This document shows, piece after piece, positions 35,971-46,844 of a stretch of DNA of 64,000 nucleotides (its first letter is position 1; the number at the start of each line of letters is the position of its first letter). The DNA is from Catonia carolina (lineage: Eukaryota; Arthropoda; Insecta; Hemiptera; Achilidae), in assembly GCA_035578175.1 (NCBI GenBank), contig JAQMRL010000006.1, positions 23,037,506-23,101,505 on the forward strand, read 5' to 3'. The notes below the pieces were generated by a model. It was not told where the DNA came from. It saw only the letters and a program-made list of their open reading frames with translations, and made no database searches. The position numbers and the translations under genes are program-made.

Positions 35971-36728
35971 GACTGAGGTAAAAAAATCATCGTATTTAGG
36001 CCTATAAATTAATGTTATGAAATATATATTTTTTAATTTCCTTATTTTCTATGCTACGTGCATATTTTAATTCCTGAGGACTGCCTGACTCAAACTGTAA
36101 ATAATTACTAAATATTAATAAATACAATGAAAGAAAAGTAAAAGAGTTACTATATTATAGAATAAATTGGAATAATAAAACAAAAGGTTACTTTATAATG
36201 ACAAGAACATTATGATAAATGTTTTTTTTATGAATAGTGTAATCTTTCACTGCATGCCGTAACAGAAATTCCTCACACGGATCACGAGCTGACGCGCTTA
36301 TAGTATCTTGTGTGAAAACATTCTCTCAAAATGATCGGTCCATTTCCAGCGGTACTCCATAATTGTCTCCTTAACCCTTACGCTGTCAGACAGCTTATAC
36401 CTCTTAGTCCAAAAAATGTCAAACTATATAAAATCCCATTATTCTCTACCAGGTAATTTTGAAAAATTGTTTAAAATTTCAGAATATTGATACAGAAGAA
36501 AGCTTTTAGTATAAATTTTTACCTTAAATTTTACTCTTTCTACTTATGAAAGTAGTAATGGAAAAAAGTTTAAATAGTTTCAATAAATTTGAAGTTAAAA
36601 ATTTTTAACTGTAAATATAAAATTTTCAAGTGTAGTTTTTGATTTTTTTCACTTATATAAAAAAAAAACGGCTTTCTTTTCTTTTTAAAACTATCGAAAA
36701 TAACAATAAATCCGTATCGTACAAACAC

Positions 36729-36765
36729 CAGGGCCGTTTAATAAGGGCCTTATTCAACGGCCCTG
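36729..36765. repeat. 37-bp near-perfect palindrome
   Basis: CAGGGCCGTTTAATAAGG faces CCTTATTCAACGGCCCTG around a single central G, with one mismatched pair. It can extrude an 18-bp stem. The GC-rich outer arms stand out against the AT-rich flank. Confidence 0.85.
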
Positions 36766-36858
36766 ACAAACATACGGAAACAAAATCGTACGAAAGTCAC
36801 ACTGAGAACAGCTGTAACCAAAACAAACATTGCTGTTGGTGTACTCAAAACTATAGAT

Positions 36859-37510
36859 GTTTGCACGGTTACTCTACTTTAGTTGATTTCACGTTCAGAA
36901 TGCAGTACAAGAAGCTCATGAGCAATGTATTTCATATGGGAGTTTGTGCACTACTACAAAACTAAAAATATCGACTCCGCGCCACAACACGTTCTCATTT
37001 ACAAATTCCTATTGAATAAGATAATATGAAAACATCAGTGATTTTTTTAAACTCGTTTATTATTTGTGTTTCCTTCCGACATATGACTTATCATATATAA
37101 AATTACAGATAAAATTCTATATTTTATAAAATAAATAATAAAACACATTATGTCGTCGCTGAAAGAAAAAAGTTATATGTGAAACGCAAACAATGTTACA
37201 AGATTTAAACGCCCAACTTGTACGAGCGTATTTTATCTAAATATCAGAGTATAATAATAATATATTATAACGTTGTAAAATACAATTAATTAGGAAGCGA
37301 AAGTAATTTTTTGATTGAAAATCAGCTTGTAATAGCGTGGTAAGCGAATCTCTAATTATTTCTGCCCATGACCGTTGGATGGTGTCGGCGGAGGAGGTTA
37401 TTTTATTGGCTGTGCCTGATGTTTTCCGTACGCCTGATAACAAAACGGGTTCTCATTAGAGCTCTACTGCATTCTGAACGTGAAATAGAGTATAGAGTAA
37501 AGTAACCGTG
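36859..37510. repeat. Inverted-repeat pair, about 50-bp arms
   Basis: The left arm 36859-36908 (CACGGTTACTCTACTTTAG..TTTCACGTTCAGAATGCAGTA) recurs inverted at 37465-37510. The innermost 22 bp match exactly and the outer part has gaps. The 108- and 68-codon frames on opposite strands in this interval have no recognisable domain. It could be a fold-back element or two copies of a short repeat. Confidence 0.55.
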
Positions 37511-37734
37511 GTGTTTGTAAGAAACGAAACAATCGATATGTTCGGCTAACACACAGTACATCATTAGATGGATGTGTATATACTACTATCCTTTAAATAT
37601 GAATGCGAAATATTCAAAATATGGCGCAGTATAAAATGAAGAGCCGATGTCATCACCTCTTAGCAGTCTTTTGTGAAAATTCTAATCGGCTATTTGGCGT
37701 TATATGGGTTAAGAGAACACATCTAAATCTTGCC

Positions 37735-38150
37735 GTATATTCTCATTTCTAAACCAATCCTATTACAGCCCCTAACCATCTCAAGAATGGCATCTCTGCC
37801 AACTGAATGGAATTTTCATATATCTTCTTCCACGCCCAGGCTTCACTATCATACGTCAGTGTTCGGACAGCTACTGTCGTAAAAAACTTTCTTAATGTGC
37901 CAGTTCGGACCGTTCCCTTCAAATTTCGATGTATTGTACCACAAATCCTATTAAACCTCTGAATTTTTGTGGTACATCATCGCCCTCTTCATATGACACA
38001 TCACGTCCCAAATAGGCAAAGTTGCTGACCTGTTCCAGAATCACTCCATCCACCATTACCTTTGTCCTGATTGGATATTTTCCTCTAAAAGCCATCACTT
38101 TTGTTTTAGCGCTTGATACTTTTGAATTTAACTGACGGCATACCTCACAA
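37735..38150 (-). pseudogene. LINE reverse transcriptase, C-terminal remnant
   Basis: The minus strand reads SAKTKVMAFRGKYPIRTKVM, ILEQVSNFAYLGRDVSYEEG, KFRGLIGFV, TLRKFFTTVAVRTLTYDSEA and QLAEMPFLRWLGAV. This is the thumb and post-RT part of the LINE clade also represented at 8165-8520 (SxKTKVMAFxG, FxYLGxDVSYExD, FYKTVAVPTLLYGSE, QxAEMRFLRRV). One frameshift and a stop after VQYIEI disable it. YADD and endonuclease are absent. Confidence 0.8.
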
Positions 38151-38151
38151 A

Positions 38152-38421
38152 ACCTTTTCTTGCCTTATATGAATAAATAGGAAAGGAACGTATTGATTCC
38201 ATGTCGATTTATCGAAATCGAGTTTACATTGGAAATATGAAATATCTCGAAACGCAATATCGAACGACGTTGAAACTCTGAACTTAAGTTGGGTACCACA
38301 AAAGAACCCTACACGAACATTTTCATAAAAATCGGTCAACCAGAAGTAATAGTTTATTCGTGCAATTTTTCATTTTTTTACAATTTTTTCGAAAATAGCT
38401 CCGACATTTTTTTTTTTGAGT
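38152..38421 (+). mobile_element. Element C, 5' fragment
   Basis: Starts TTTTCTTGCCTTATATGAAT and runs through TCGGTCAACCAGAAGTAATA to the TCCGACATTTTTTTT tract. The microsatellite region is deleted and everything downstream is missing. Confidence 0.75.
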
Positions 38422-38957
38422 CATGACGAAAATTAAATCGGTCTTAAGTGAAAAATTTGTTAAACGTGAAATAAATAATTTACGAACGCAGTAATTCACG
38501 TAAACTGAAATCGCGATTGAGAAATTTTTTATAGTATATTTGAAAGCGAAATTTTGAAAATGGAAACCAAATGTGGAAAAGTAAAGAAATAGAATTCACT
38601 TAAATATTAAGTAATAAATTTAATCAAATAGATTAGGTAAGGTAGCGATTTTAGAAAGAAAGCGAATAATTGAGAGAGCTTATCATCTAACAATGATAGG
38701 TACTTAACAATAAGAAGTCACTTTCACATTACACAAAAATCAAGACATCTATTTAACCATTCTGAAATCAGAAAATAAATACAACTTTTCCAACTTTTGC
38801 TAAAAGAAATGTGGAAAACTGCGCCAAAATAACAAACTAAAATTTGGTTTATAAATTATAGAATTATTGTTTATTAAATAATTTATTTCAAAATAGTGTA
38901 AAAATGGCATGCTAATTGTTCTGGAATTTTCTTTTAGTTTATTCTAAATTTCCCATA
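38422..38957. other. Non-coding stretch, nothing recognised
   Basis: AT-rich sequence, no coding signal. Confidence 0.4.
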
Positions 38958-39040
38958 ATAGGCGGTGTATTAGCGCAACTAGCCTCATGCTGTATATCCC
39001 CGGTTCAATTCCCAGTCCACAGTTGGACGTAAAACATAAT
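38958..39040 (+). mobile_element. SINE-D copy, short
   Basis: Reads GGCGGTGTATTAGCGCAACT, then a B-box-like CCGGTTCAATTCCC and CACAGTTGGACGTAAAACAT, the same tail as 14957-15105. The head is degenerate. Confidence 0.5.
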
Positions 39041-40038
39041 AACCAATATTTCTATTAGATTTTATTTTATTGACTATCATTTTTAAGATTTTTGACATTT
39101 AAGGGGATTCGCCCTCAAAAAAATCATAAAAATATCAATTTTGGTTTTCTGTATATTAGAATTCTCCCGGGCTTTTTGTTTAAAATGATGTACAAACCAT
39201 TGATGTTAAGTTCTTCTATCTATGAAAAAAAAAGTTCTGAACTCTTGTAATTTAACATCCAATAAATATTAAGCTTACGTTTAATGTGAAGAAACAGTCA
39301 TAAATTCCAGGTTCAAGATTGTAAAATTTATACAACAGAAAGTTAAATTGTTTATTTTTGTATGTTTTTGAAATTAAATTATTAAATTATTTTTTTCAAA
39401 GAACTACAAACTAAAAATTTTATTAAAATTAATAAAAATTTCAAGTTCATTCAAGAGTTCAGAGAAAGTTCACTAGTTCATTCAGAAGAAGGCATATGTT
39501 GGTATTTCAAATTGAATATTTTAATAAACTTTTATTCTTAATATTTGAATTAAATTATAAAAGTGAAAATTTTATTAATAATTTATAATCTTCTACCTTT
39601 ATTTATATAGTAGGCTTTACTTTCACTTCATATGAATTATGTAGTATTTGCAGTTTTTTTCAACTTGATGAAGTCTTTCGGATTCAGTGTCATCGATTAC
39701 CTATTCTGACATAGGTATTCTGCAGTTTTCTTTGTTAAGAGTTTATATTATTAAAGTGACCCAATATTCAGAAAGTGCAGTGCTAATTTTAGAATTTCAG
39801 AAGTGTTAGAATTTTACATTCAAAATTTATCAAATATTTTGCGAGCTGTACAGTTTTTATAATTTTATTTTAATCTTAAAAATTGTTTAAAAAAATATTT
39901 TTTCCTTAATGTTAGGGTCTCTTTGGAATTGTTAAGTTGTGTAGTGAAAACTGTGATAAAGAATATATTTCACATATAAGAACGTTTGTTCATACTTATC
40001 AAATTAACATTGCTTTTTTTAACTTCTTTTATTTTTAG
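39041..40038. other. Non-coding stretch, nothing recognised
   Basis: Very AT-rich sequence without coding frames or recognised repeats. Confidence 0.4.
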
Positions 40039-40202
40039 TTTATTTAAGTCGCATCAACAGCTTGATTATTAGCAACTACAGTGGGTTATACAACTTGAAC
40101 AGTGTTTTGACTTGTGAAAATTTCCAGACTCTAGCCGGGAATTAAACCCAGGACCTCAGCGTTGTACCCTAGCTCGCTAACCACTATGTTGTGTAGGTAG
40201 CC
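40039..40202 (-). mobile_element. SINE-C copy
   Basis: Minus strand. The tail AGTTGCTAATAATCAAGC then TGTTGATGCGACTTAAATAA lies at the left and a tRNA-like head with B-box-like GGGTTTAATTCCC at the right. Forms an inverted pair with the copy at 40583. Confidence 0.7.
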
Positions 40203-40582
40203 TAACTTTTTTTTAAAGATAACTTCTAATTTCCTAAATTTATAGTATTCAGAAGTTTTGCCCATAGGCTTGAACTTTCAAATTTGTTAATTTTTACAGT
40301 TTTATTGGTGATATATTATGTGTAATTGTATAAAATCCTACAAGAGATTAATGTATGTAGGGCCTACGTTTTTTATATTTAACAATTTAAATTTTGAAAT
40401 TTATTTTTTATTATAAAATCAGCAAAATTACAATCTTTTCTTTTAAACAGAAACAAAAAGAAGTAATAAATGTTACAAATAACTTTTATTTAGTTTTTAG
40501 ATTTTTTTCAAATTTGTTATTCGTTAAATAAAATAAATAATTCATTTTAAAATAATTGAAAATTGAATTAAAAAATTTATGT

Positions 40583-40755
40583 AACCACCTCCGTGGCATA
40601 ATGACTAGCATGCTAGCCTACAAAGTGGGAAGATCCCAGGTTCAATTTCTGGCTAGGGTCTGGAAAAACACGTTAAATCCCACCGTTACAGCATCAAAAC
40701 CCACAGTAGTCACTAATGACTTAACTGTGGCAACTTTATATAAACTAAAGAAAAG
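40583..40755 (+). mobile_element. SINE-C copy
   Basis: Begins AACCACCTCCGTGGCATAAT, B box CAGGTTCAATTTCTGG, body TCTGGAAAAACACG, tail GTAGTCACTAATGACTTAAC then TGTGGCAACTTTATATAAA. The 72-codon frame across it is incidental. Confidence 0.75.
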
Positions 40756-41734
40756 CCAAAAAAAGATAAAATAACTTATATGTAGGTACATTATTATGTC
40801 TTTAAAAGTAAGTTAATTGTGTTTAAATCTGGTAATTGAATCTTTTAAGTCTTTTTAAAGTGTAGTTGCTGTTGTCCTGTGAGTTTATTTCGAAATGATT
40901 CAGATGTCCGTTTAGTCTTTGTATGTTCTGTTATATTATCATGTTCTTATTTATATTTCTTGTCTTACTGATTAAAGTCCTATGTCGTTATAGATATATA
41001 TTTATTTTGTGCGTACCATAGTACCCATAGAGCTGTTGTAAAAATTTATCTGTAAACGTTCTCTAATGTCAATATTAGATTTTTTTCAATTCCATAATAA
41101 TTACATTTTCTATATAAATAATACCAAGTTTGTGTTTTTTTCACTTCATCAAACCTTGTTGTACTTGTCAAATTAATATAGAAAGAAAGGTACTTGTATT
41201 ACCTAAAAATAACTTTTGTGAAATAAAATAAAACCAAGAAACATTTCAAAAATAAATATAATTTTTATGAAAATTTTATTATCTCAGTCCTATTTTTAAA
41301 TTGGTTGTTAAAAAATGTATTGTTATGTTGTATGAATTTTAAGTAGGCTACAAACATGAAAAAAATTTAAAGAGTAACAAAATAATTTGCTTTTCTTAGT
41401 GTAATTCTTTCTTTGTTTATTATTTTATTGGTAACAGATCTTTCAATTTATTTGTTAATGAAAATTTTATTGACTAGATAATTTCGTTATAATTTTATTA
41501 TGATTAAAACAAAAGTGAATTACGTAATTATTAAACTATGCAATATAAATCGATGATGGCAACCACTGTGCGCCAAGTTAAAAGGCAAAATGTCAACCGA
41601 TCCATCACATCTATTTCTTCTTCTTCAAACTTTAAAATTACACCGTCTCCATGTTTCTTCATTACTACTGGTGAGAATATAATATTAAGTTGGTTTTGGT
41701 ATAGATTTCTTTTTTTTGTTATTCATATTGATTA
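40756..41734. other. Non-coding stretch, nothing recognised
   Basis: AT-rich sequence. The 65-codon frame at 41538-41735 runs into the adjacent SINE-B and has no recognised motif. Confidence 0.4.
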
Positions 41735-41951
41735 GATGGATTTGAATGCAAGACAGTGGCTACCAGTGTACTTTGATAGTTGGGGTTCAATTAACCATAC
41801 TCTCTCAGGAATGGTCGACCTGAGTCTGTACAAGACTACACCTCATTTACACGTCAAACACATCATCCTCATCTCATTGGGTCATGGGATTGCTTATTCT
41901 TCTGAATTGAACAGATTACAACATACACACATTAGGAATTACAAAAAAAAA
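41735..41951 (+). mobile_element. SINE-B, body without tRNA-like head
   Basis: Runs from GGATTTGAATGCAAGACAGT to the A-run after ATTAGGAATTAC. The first 100 bp or so, with A and B boxes, are absent, so it is a 5'-truncated copy. Its 91-codon frame recurs in other SINE-B copies and is not a gene. Confidence 0.85.
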
Positions 41952-42900
41952 TTGATTAGAATTACATTTAACAAACAATTCCCAAATTATTTACGGTGTT
42001 GGGAGTATTAGTAAGTTGGAGGAAATTTTTATTTGAAACTCATAAATTATACAATATTGAATACACGTTTCTCTAGAGCCATTTGTTAATTTTTTTGAAT
42101 AGACCAAATCATGATTACACAATTAAAAACACACTCATTTGTCCTTCTTCTTACTTTTCTTGAAACCAACATTCCAATATTTTCCATCTTTCTTTTTGCT
42201 GCATCAGAAATTTTTTTTTAGTTTCCTCTGAGCAGATTCTTCTTCATTTGACTTGCTTGGAAATCACTTACTCTTCAAATCTTTTATCTGAAGTCATGTT
42301 AAAAATCTTTAATTTTTGTTATTTTTTTCAGTTTTCTCAAATTGTTTGTGCGCGTTATTTTAGTGACTTCTTCATTGTCGCTTTTTAGTATTTTTGTTTA
42401 ATATTATTTGTTGTTTTCTTTTTATTTATCTTTTTCAACATCATGCATTTACCCCTCTTTACTTGGTAATTGATCAGTTCATCTCTTCAATGGCTATCCA
42501 ACATCTCATGCTTCTGGTAAATATGACATTATTATTATTTACAGTGGTAATTTCCTTTATTCTGCCTACATGGTTAGACCAATTCTAATGAAGCTTGAGT
42601 ATAATACAGTACTTACCAGCTTTTAGTTCAGTGAACACTAAAGTTTTGCTTCTACACAGAATCCAGTAAATGAAATTAGACTGACAAGGCATTCGCTAGG
42701 AGTGACCAGGAACAAAAATGGAACTCTGTTTCTCTTGTTTACTTGTACCTTTTAGAAAATTAGCGACTATCAACATCAATTAACGCTTTATTAGCAGCCA
42801 GTCTCATAAGTGCATACATATCTACACATCTACATCATAAAGGTCACATTGGTACTTTTAGCAAAAATTTTTTTCTTCAACCTGGGCTAAATTTACTCGT
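41952..42900. other. Non-coding stretch, nothing recognised
   Basis: AT-rich sequence. The 64-codon frame at 42394-42588 has no recognised motif. Confidence 0.4.
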
Positions 42901-42904
42901 TATT

Positions 42905-43400
42905 ATGCCTTGCATAATTATTCAAAAATCAATTTTTTTGGTTTCTTATCCAAAGCATTCCAGTTTCATTTCTTTAATGGTATTTCTCATATGAATGATG
43001 GAGTATCTTGGAAGACTTTTCCATCCAAGAAACTTTCAACGTGCTTTTGCAGCACCACATTTGAAGTCAATTCATGTCACCTCTGTTCAAAGTCCAAGCC
43101 TCAAGACCGTACTAAAAATTGAAAAAACTATCAGTCAGCTCAAAAGGAAATTTTGAGATCTTTACTATAAATGAGACACCCCATTTTGCTGAACACAATA
43201 CGAGTTTGTTCTACAAGTATTCTTGATCTTATCTTTGTTCAACTGTGATCGTTGTTAAATTTGACAGCCAAGACATCTAACTTGATGAACCTGTTCCAGT
43301 TTTACCCCTTCACAGTAGTATAAGCCCTCACATTCTGCTGTTTACAATATTACTTCTCTGCTTGCACTCGGCTAATATCCTTAGATTTCATTTCTGTTAG
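42905..43400 (-). pseudogene. LINE reverse transcriptase remnant
   Basis: The minus strand reads EGVKLEQVHQVRCLGCQI, several broken frames, then YGLEAWTLNRGDMN, a stop, LQMWCCKSTLKVSWMEK. This matches the LINE region VxLEQVxxFxYLGxxI followed by YGxEAWTLxxxxxxRLEAFEMWCYRRMLKISWxDK. Same clade as the fragment at 8625-8940. Multiple stops. Confidence 0.6.
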
Positions 43401-43403
43401 ACA

Positions 43404-43554
43404 TATTCTTCATAAATTAATATAGTTGATGACATCAAAGAAAATTATGAAGTTTCGATGCTATCCTTTCGTTTTTTTAAATATTTTATTAAACTTAAAT
43501 ACTTGTTTAACATGATTGTAATATTAAAGTTTATGAACATAAAAAATAAATGTA
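43404..43554 (+). repeat. 150-bp direct repeat, left copy
   Basis: ATTCTTCATAAATTAATATAG through TTATGAACATAAAAAATAAA. It recurs in the same orientation at 44491-44639 with a few substitutions and indels. The two copies abut the two ends of the mariner exactly. Confidence 0.9.
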
Positions 43555-44487
43555 GAGGTGTGGCTATTAAATAACGAGACTGACGTAAAAAAAATTATTT
43601 TAATTTTATACATAATCACTTCTTATTGTCACCTTCAATATACACTCCTCTATCCCTACAACGCTCCATGCGAATTTTCCATTGTTGGAAACAGTGCTGG
43701 AAGTCATCTTCTGTCAGCTCCTTATAGACACGTGCCGCTCAAAAATGTTTGAAATGAAGCTCGCAAAAATGTTTGTACGGACACTTTGTACGCAATTGAG
43801 AATGACCCAAATTTTTTGGAAACGATAATAACATGTGATGAAATGTGGTTTTTTACTTATTATTCGGAAACGAAGCGCCAATCCATCCACTGGAAGGGCC
43901 AAACTTCACTGAGAGCCAAAAAAGCTCAAATGAGCAAGTCAAAATTTAGAGGAATGATGATTGTTTTTTTTTATATACATGGGATTGTGTACCTTCACTG
44001 GGTTCCTGAAGGTCAAACAATTAATCAATATTACTACCTTGAGGTACTTTCTAAACCACATCAAAGAGTAAGGAAAAAATGCCTCGAAATGTGGAAGGAC
44101 AAATCATGGGTTCTCCATTAAGACAATGTGTTAGCTCATTCCACATTATCTGTCAAAAGGTTTCTAGCCAAGTACACCATCTCAGTGTTAGAACATCCAC
44201 CTTATTCACCAGATCTTGCACCATGTGACTTCTACCTGTTCCCTACGGTGAATTCTGCAATTAAAGGGACAAGATTTGAGTCTGTGGAAGCGGTAAAAGA
44301 GAAAGCGGCACGTGTCCTGAAACAGCTGACAGAAGATGACTTCCAGCACTGTTTCCAACAATGGAAAATTTGCATGGAGCATTGTAGGGATAGAGAAGGA
44401 GTGTATATTGAAGGTGACAGTAAGTGATTATGTAAAAAATAAAAATAAATTTTTTTATGTCAGTCTCATTATTTAGTAGCCACACCT
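43555..44487 (+). mobile_element. Rearranged mariner with long inverted ends
   Basis: A 933-bp mariner-family element. The ordinary 5' part (5' end and transposase N-terminus) is missing. In its place 43555-43740 is an inverted copy of the element's own 3' end (44304-44487), over 90% identical by eye. The inverted arms therefore include about 120 bp of transposase coding sequence. The terminal motif GAGGTGTGGCTA also occurs at 18688. Confidence 0.85.
43786..44427 (+). pseudogene. mariner transposase, N-terminally truncated
   Basis: A Tc1/mariner superfamily DDE transposase, mariner type. Visible motifs: ITCDEMWFFTYY with the first catalytic Asp, HWVPEGQT (the WVPHEL-like block), DNVLAHST with the second Asp, and YSPDLAPCDFYLF with the third. 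Counting residues gives exactly 34 between the second and third Asp, the mariner DD34D signature. A TAA at 44119-44121 sits just before the second Asp, where His-Gln/His-Asp is usual. The helix-turn-helix N-terminus (about 130-140 residues) is gone. Cannot encode an active enzyme. Confidence 0.9.
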
Positions 44488-44490
44488 CGT

Positions 44491-44639
44491 ATTCTTCATA
44501 AACTAATATAGTTGACGACATCAAAGAAAATTATGAAGTCAGTATGCTATCCTTTTGGTTTTTTATTTTTTATTAAACTTAAATACTTGTTTAACATGAT
44601 TGTAATATAAAAGTTTATGAACATAAAAAATAAAATGTA
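44491..44639 (+). repeat. 150-bp direct repeat, right copy
   Basis: ATTCTTCATAAACTAATATAG through TTATGAACATAAAAAATAAA, matching 43404-43554. It begins immediately after the mariner terminus. Confidence 0.9.
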
Positions 44640-45655
44640 TATTGAATTATGTCCAATAATTTAAACTAGAATCTTGTGTGAATGAAATACACTTAAATAG
44701 ATTAAATTAACCACAGTTTTATTTATAATAAATAGTAAACTAAGTTGTGTAAAAGTAAAGTTGTTTCTACAAGTAATTGCATATAACTTTGCTTTCAAAA
44801 TATAATTTATCTAGAAAAACATGTTTCTTTTTGTACCATCATAATTATTATAACCTGTAGAATTAATATCTATGTACAATTTTTCTTATTTTGTTTATTT
44901 ATTAAAAGAGAAGATATAATAACCGATGATTTTATTGACAACCAGTTTTTTTAAAATGTATTATTAAAAACAATGATCTTTAAATATCTTTCCTTTAAAA
45001 AAAAAGTTGACTTTAATTTATTTTTGTATAGGCAAACAATAAAATACAATAAAAGTGCTTAAAATAGGATTCTATTAGTAAATTTTGTTGTTATTGTAGT
45101 AAATTTAAGGTTGTGGAATGAAAGTGGAATTTATAAAGGGAATTAAAATTTTATAAATTTTTAGTGGTAATAAAATAAATTTGTTTAGATTTAAAATTTA
45201 TCCACATTTAATATTTAAAATATTACTATTGTTGAACAACCGTATAATTTTTGTAGTACATTTAAAGTTAAGAATATATTTTATGTTATTGTACAATTTT
45301 CAAATGGGTTTTTGTCAAACTTTACTCAGTTTTCTTACCATTTGCTTCAATGTTTCGGGTGTTTATTTATTTTGAGTTAGGTACTTCTCTTTTTCATTTC
45401 TATATAATATTATTTTGAAAGAAATTTTTGTACGCTATAAAAAGTTTCATCAATCAAGTAATTTATTGATGTATTTTCTCCCTGCATAAGTATGTTTTTG
45501 TTCAAACAATTTAATGTCATGGTTAGCCACATCATAATCGTTTCTGTCTCTTGTTTTATGACAGTGGACAGTGAAATTTTGCATTAAAGTATTTTGCCTG
45601 ATGTACATTTACACCTTAAAATGTAATCAGTGCCAATTTTGAACAATTTGTGACT
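44640..45655. other. Non-coding stretch, nothing recognised
   Basis: Very AT-rich sequence. The 64-codon frame at 45181-45375 has no recognised motif. Confidence 0.4.
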
Positions 45656-45659
45656 TGTC

Positions 45660-46378
45660 AGTCGGCTTCCTGAGCCGGAAGAGTGACATCTGTCACTTAT
45701 CATGGATTTCAAACAATGTGTTAACATTAACTTTTGTTTTAAGTTGCAAGAAAAGTACCAAAGAAGCTAATGAAGTGTTAAAATTAGTGTATGGCGAAAA
45801 TAGGATAACATTTTTACAAGTTGTATGAGTAATTTTAAAAGTGGAAATGAGTGAATTGAAGACAAGCAATGGTCGGTATATCCATTGACCTCAAAATAAG
45901 ACGGAAACTACAAAAATGGCAAAACTGGTTGGTTCAAACAGGCAATAGACTACTCAAGAACTTACTTATAAACTAAACAATCGTTCAGGTTTATACAAAG
46001 CATTTTATCCAATAATTTGCAAATGAGCCGAGTGAGTGCAAAATTTGTTTCCAGACTTTTGACGCCTTGTGTCACACCTTGCTTCTGATCCATGAGTTTT
46101 TGGTTGCAAAAAGGATCCCTGTCTGTTCACACCTGTCTTTTTCTCTGGATGTAGCACTATACAACTTCTGGTTCTTCCCAAATATAAAAACCTTGCTGAA
46201 AGGAAAACATATTGACAACATTCCAGACATTGAGAGACCATGACAGATCAGCTGAAGGCCCTTTGAAAAAAGCCTTCTAGAAGTGCTTCCAATCAAGAAA
46301 CCAACATTGGGATTAGTGCATTGTTAACCAAGGAGAGTACTTTGAAGTAGATGAATTTAAATTTGATGTAAACCTATT
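45660..46378 (+). pseudogene. Decayed mariner transposase, second subfamily
   Basis: Broken plus-strand frames run in mariner order. MDFKQCVNINFCFKLQEKY matches the N-terminal HTH start, then FKSGNEXIEDKQW, SRVSAKFVSRLLT near the end of the DNA-binding region, and a C-terminal block with LKAL..KAFXKCFQS and CIVNQGEYFEVDEFKFDVN. The central part, including the first two catalytic Asp residues, is deleted, and many stops are present. It ends about 280 bp upstream of host exon 1. Confidence 0.7.
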
Positions 46379-46656
46379 ACTTTGTTCGTGATAAAATTAT
46401 TCACTGTACATTTTTATCACACGTAAATACCACTCTGAATTTCTTAATTTAGCTTTTAATCTTATAGTAATGATCCTTAGGTAAAATAAAATCGGTTCTT
46501 CAAAAAATAGAATTTAGACAGGAGTTGTAACTTAGTAGACATGGTCATTAAGAAAAATTTTACTTTATTTGTTTCTGGTAAAAGATGTATTTCCTCATAC
46601 TAACCTTAACAAATCATTAAATTTTAGATTAATTTTTGTTTTTTCTTTTGTTTCAG

Positions 46657-46844
46657 CGGAGGTGGAAGGAAGTGGTGCTTATAAGCCAGTGCCGCCTCCT
46701 AAACCAGTACCCTGCCATTCACCCCCTCCTTACAGAATGCCCCCTTACCCATTGTACAGTGAACCATCTGTAACTCCAGCCCCTGCTATACCCGGTGCAT
46801 CTGATACTCAGAATAATCTTCATACACATTCTAGTAAATTCCCT
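46657..46844 (+). CDS. Host gene exon 1 of 4 seen (proline-rich)
   Basis: An internal coding exon, 188 bp, bounded by TTTTGTTTCAG at the acceptor and CCT|GTAAGT at the donor. It starts with two bases of a split codon and ends on a codon boundary. The 62 complete codons encode EVEGSGAYKPVPPPKPVPC, then SPPPYRMPPYP and an Ala/Pro/Thr-rich tail. PPPY is a WW-domain ligand consensus, and the Pro-rich stretches suit SH3 or WW partners. The region looks like the disordered part of a junctional or signalling scaffold. The YKPVPPPKP segment recalls insect polychaetoid (ZO-1 homologue), but that is recall only. Third-position use is less AT-biased than the surroundings. Earlier exons are not visible. 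Confidence 0.8.

Noticed and set aside
41736..42011. 91-codon frame similar to frames at 1798 and 48577
   Set aside because: These are all the body of SINE-B. The similarity is due to the repeat, not to a conserved protein.
44261..44524. 87-codon minus-strand frame
   Set aside because: Antisense shadow of the mariner transposase and its inverted end.
46005..46296. Minus-strand frames of 74-78 codons
   Set aside because: They lie antisense to the decayed mariner, whose plus-strand frames match transposase motifs.
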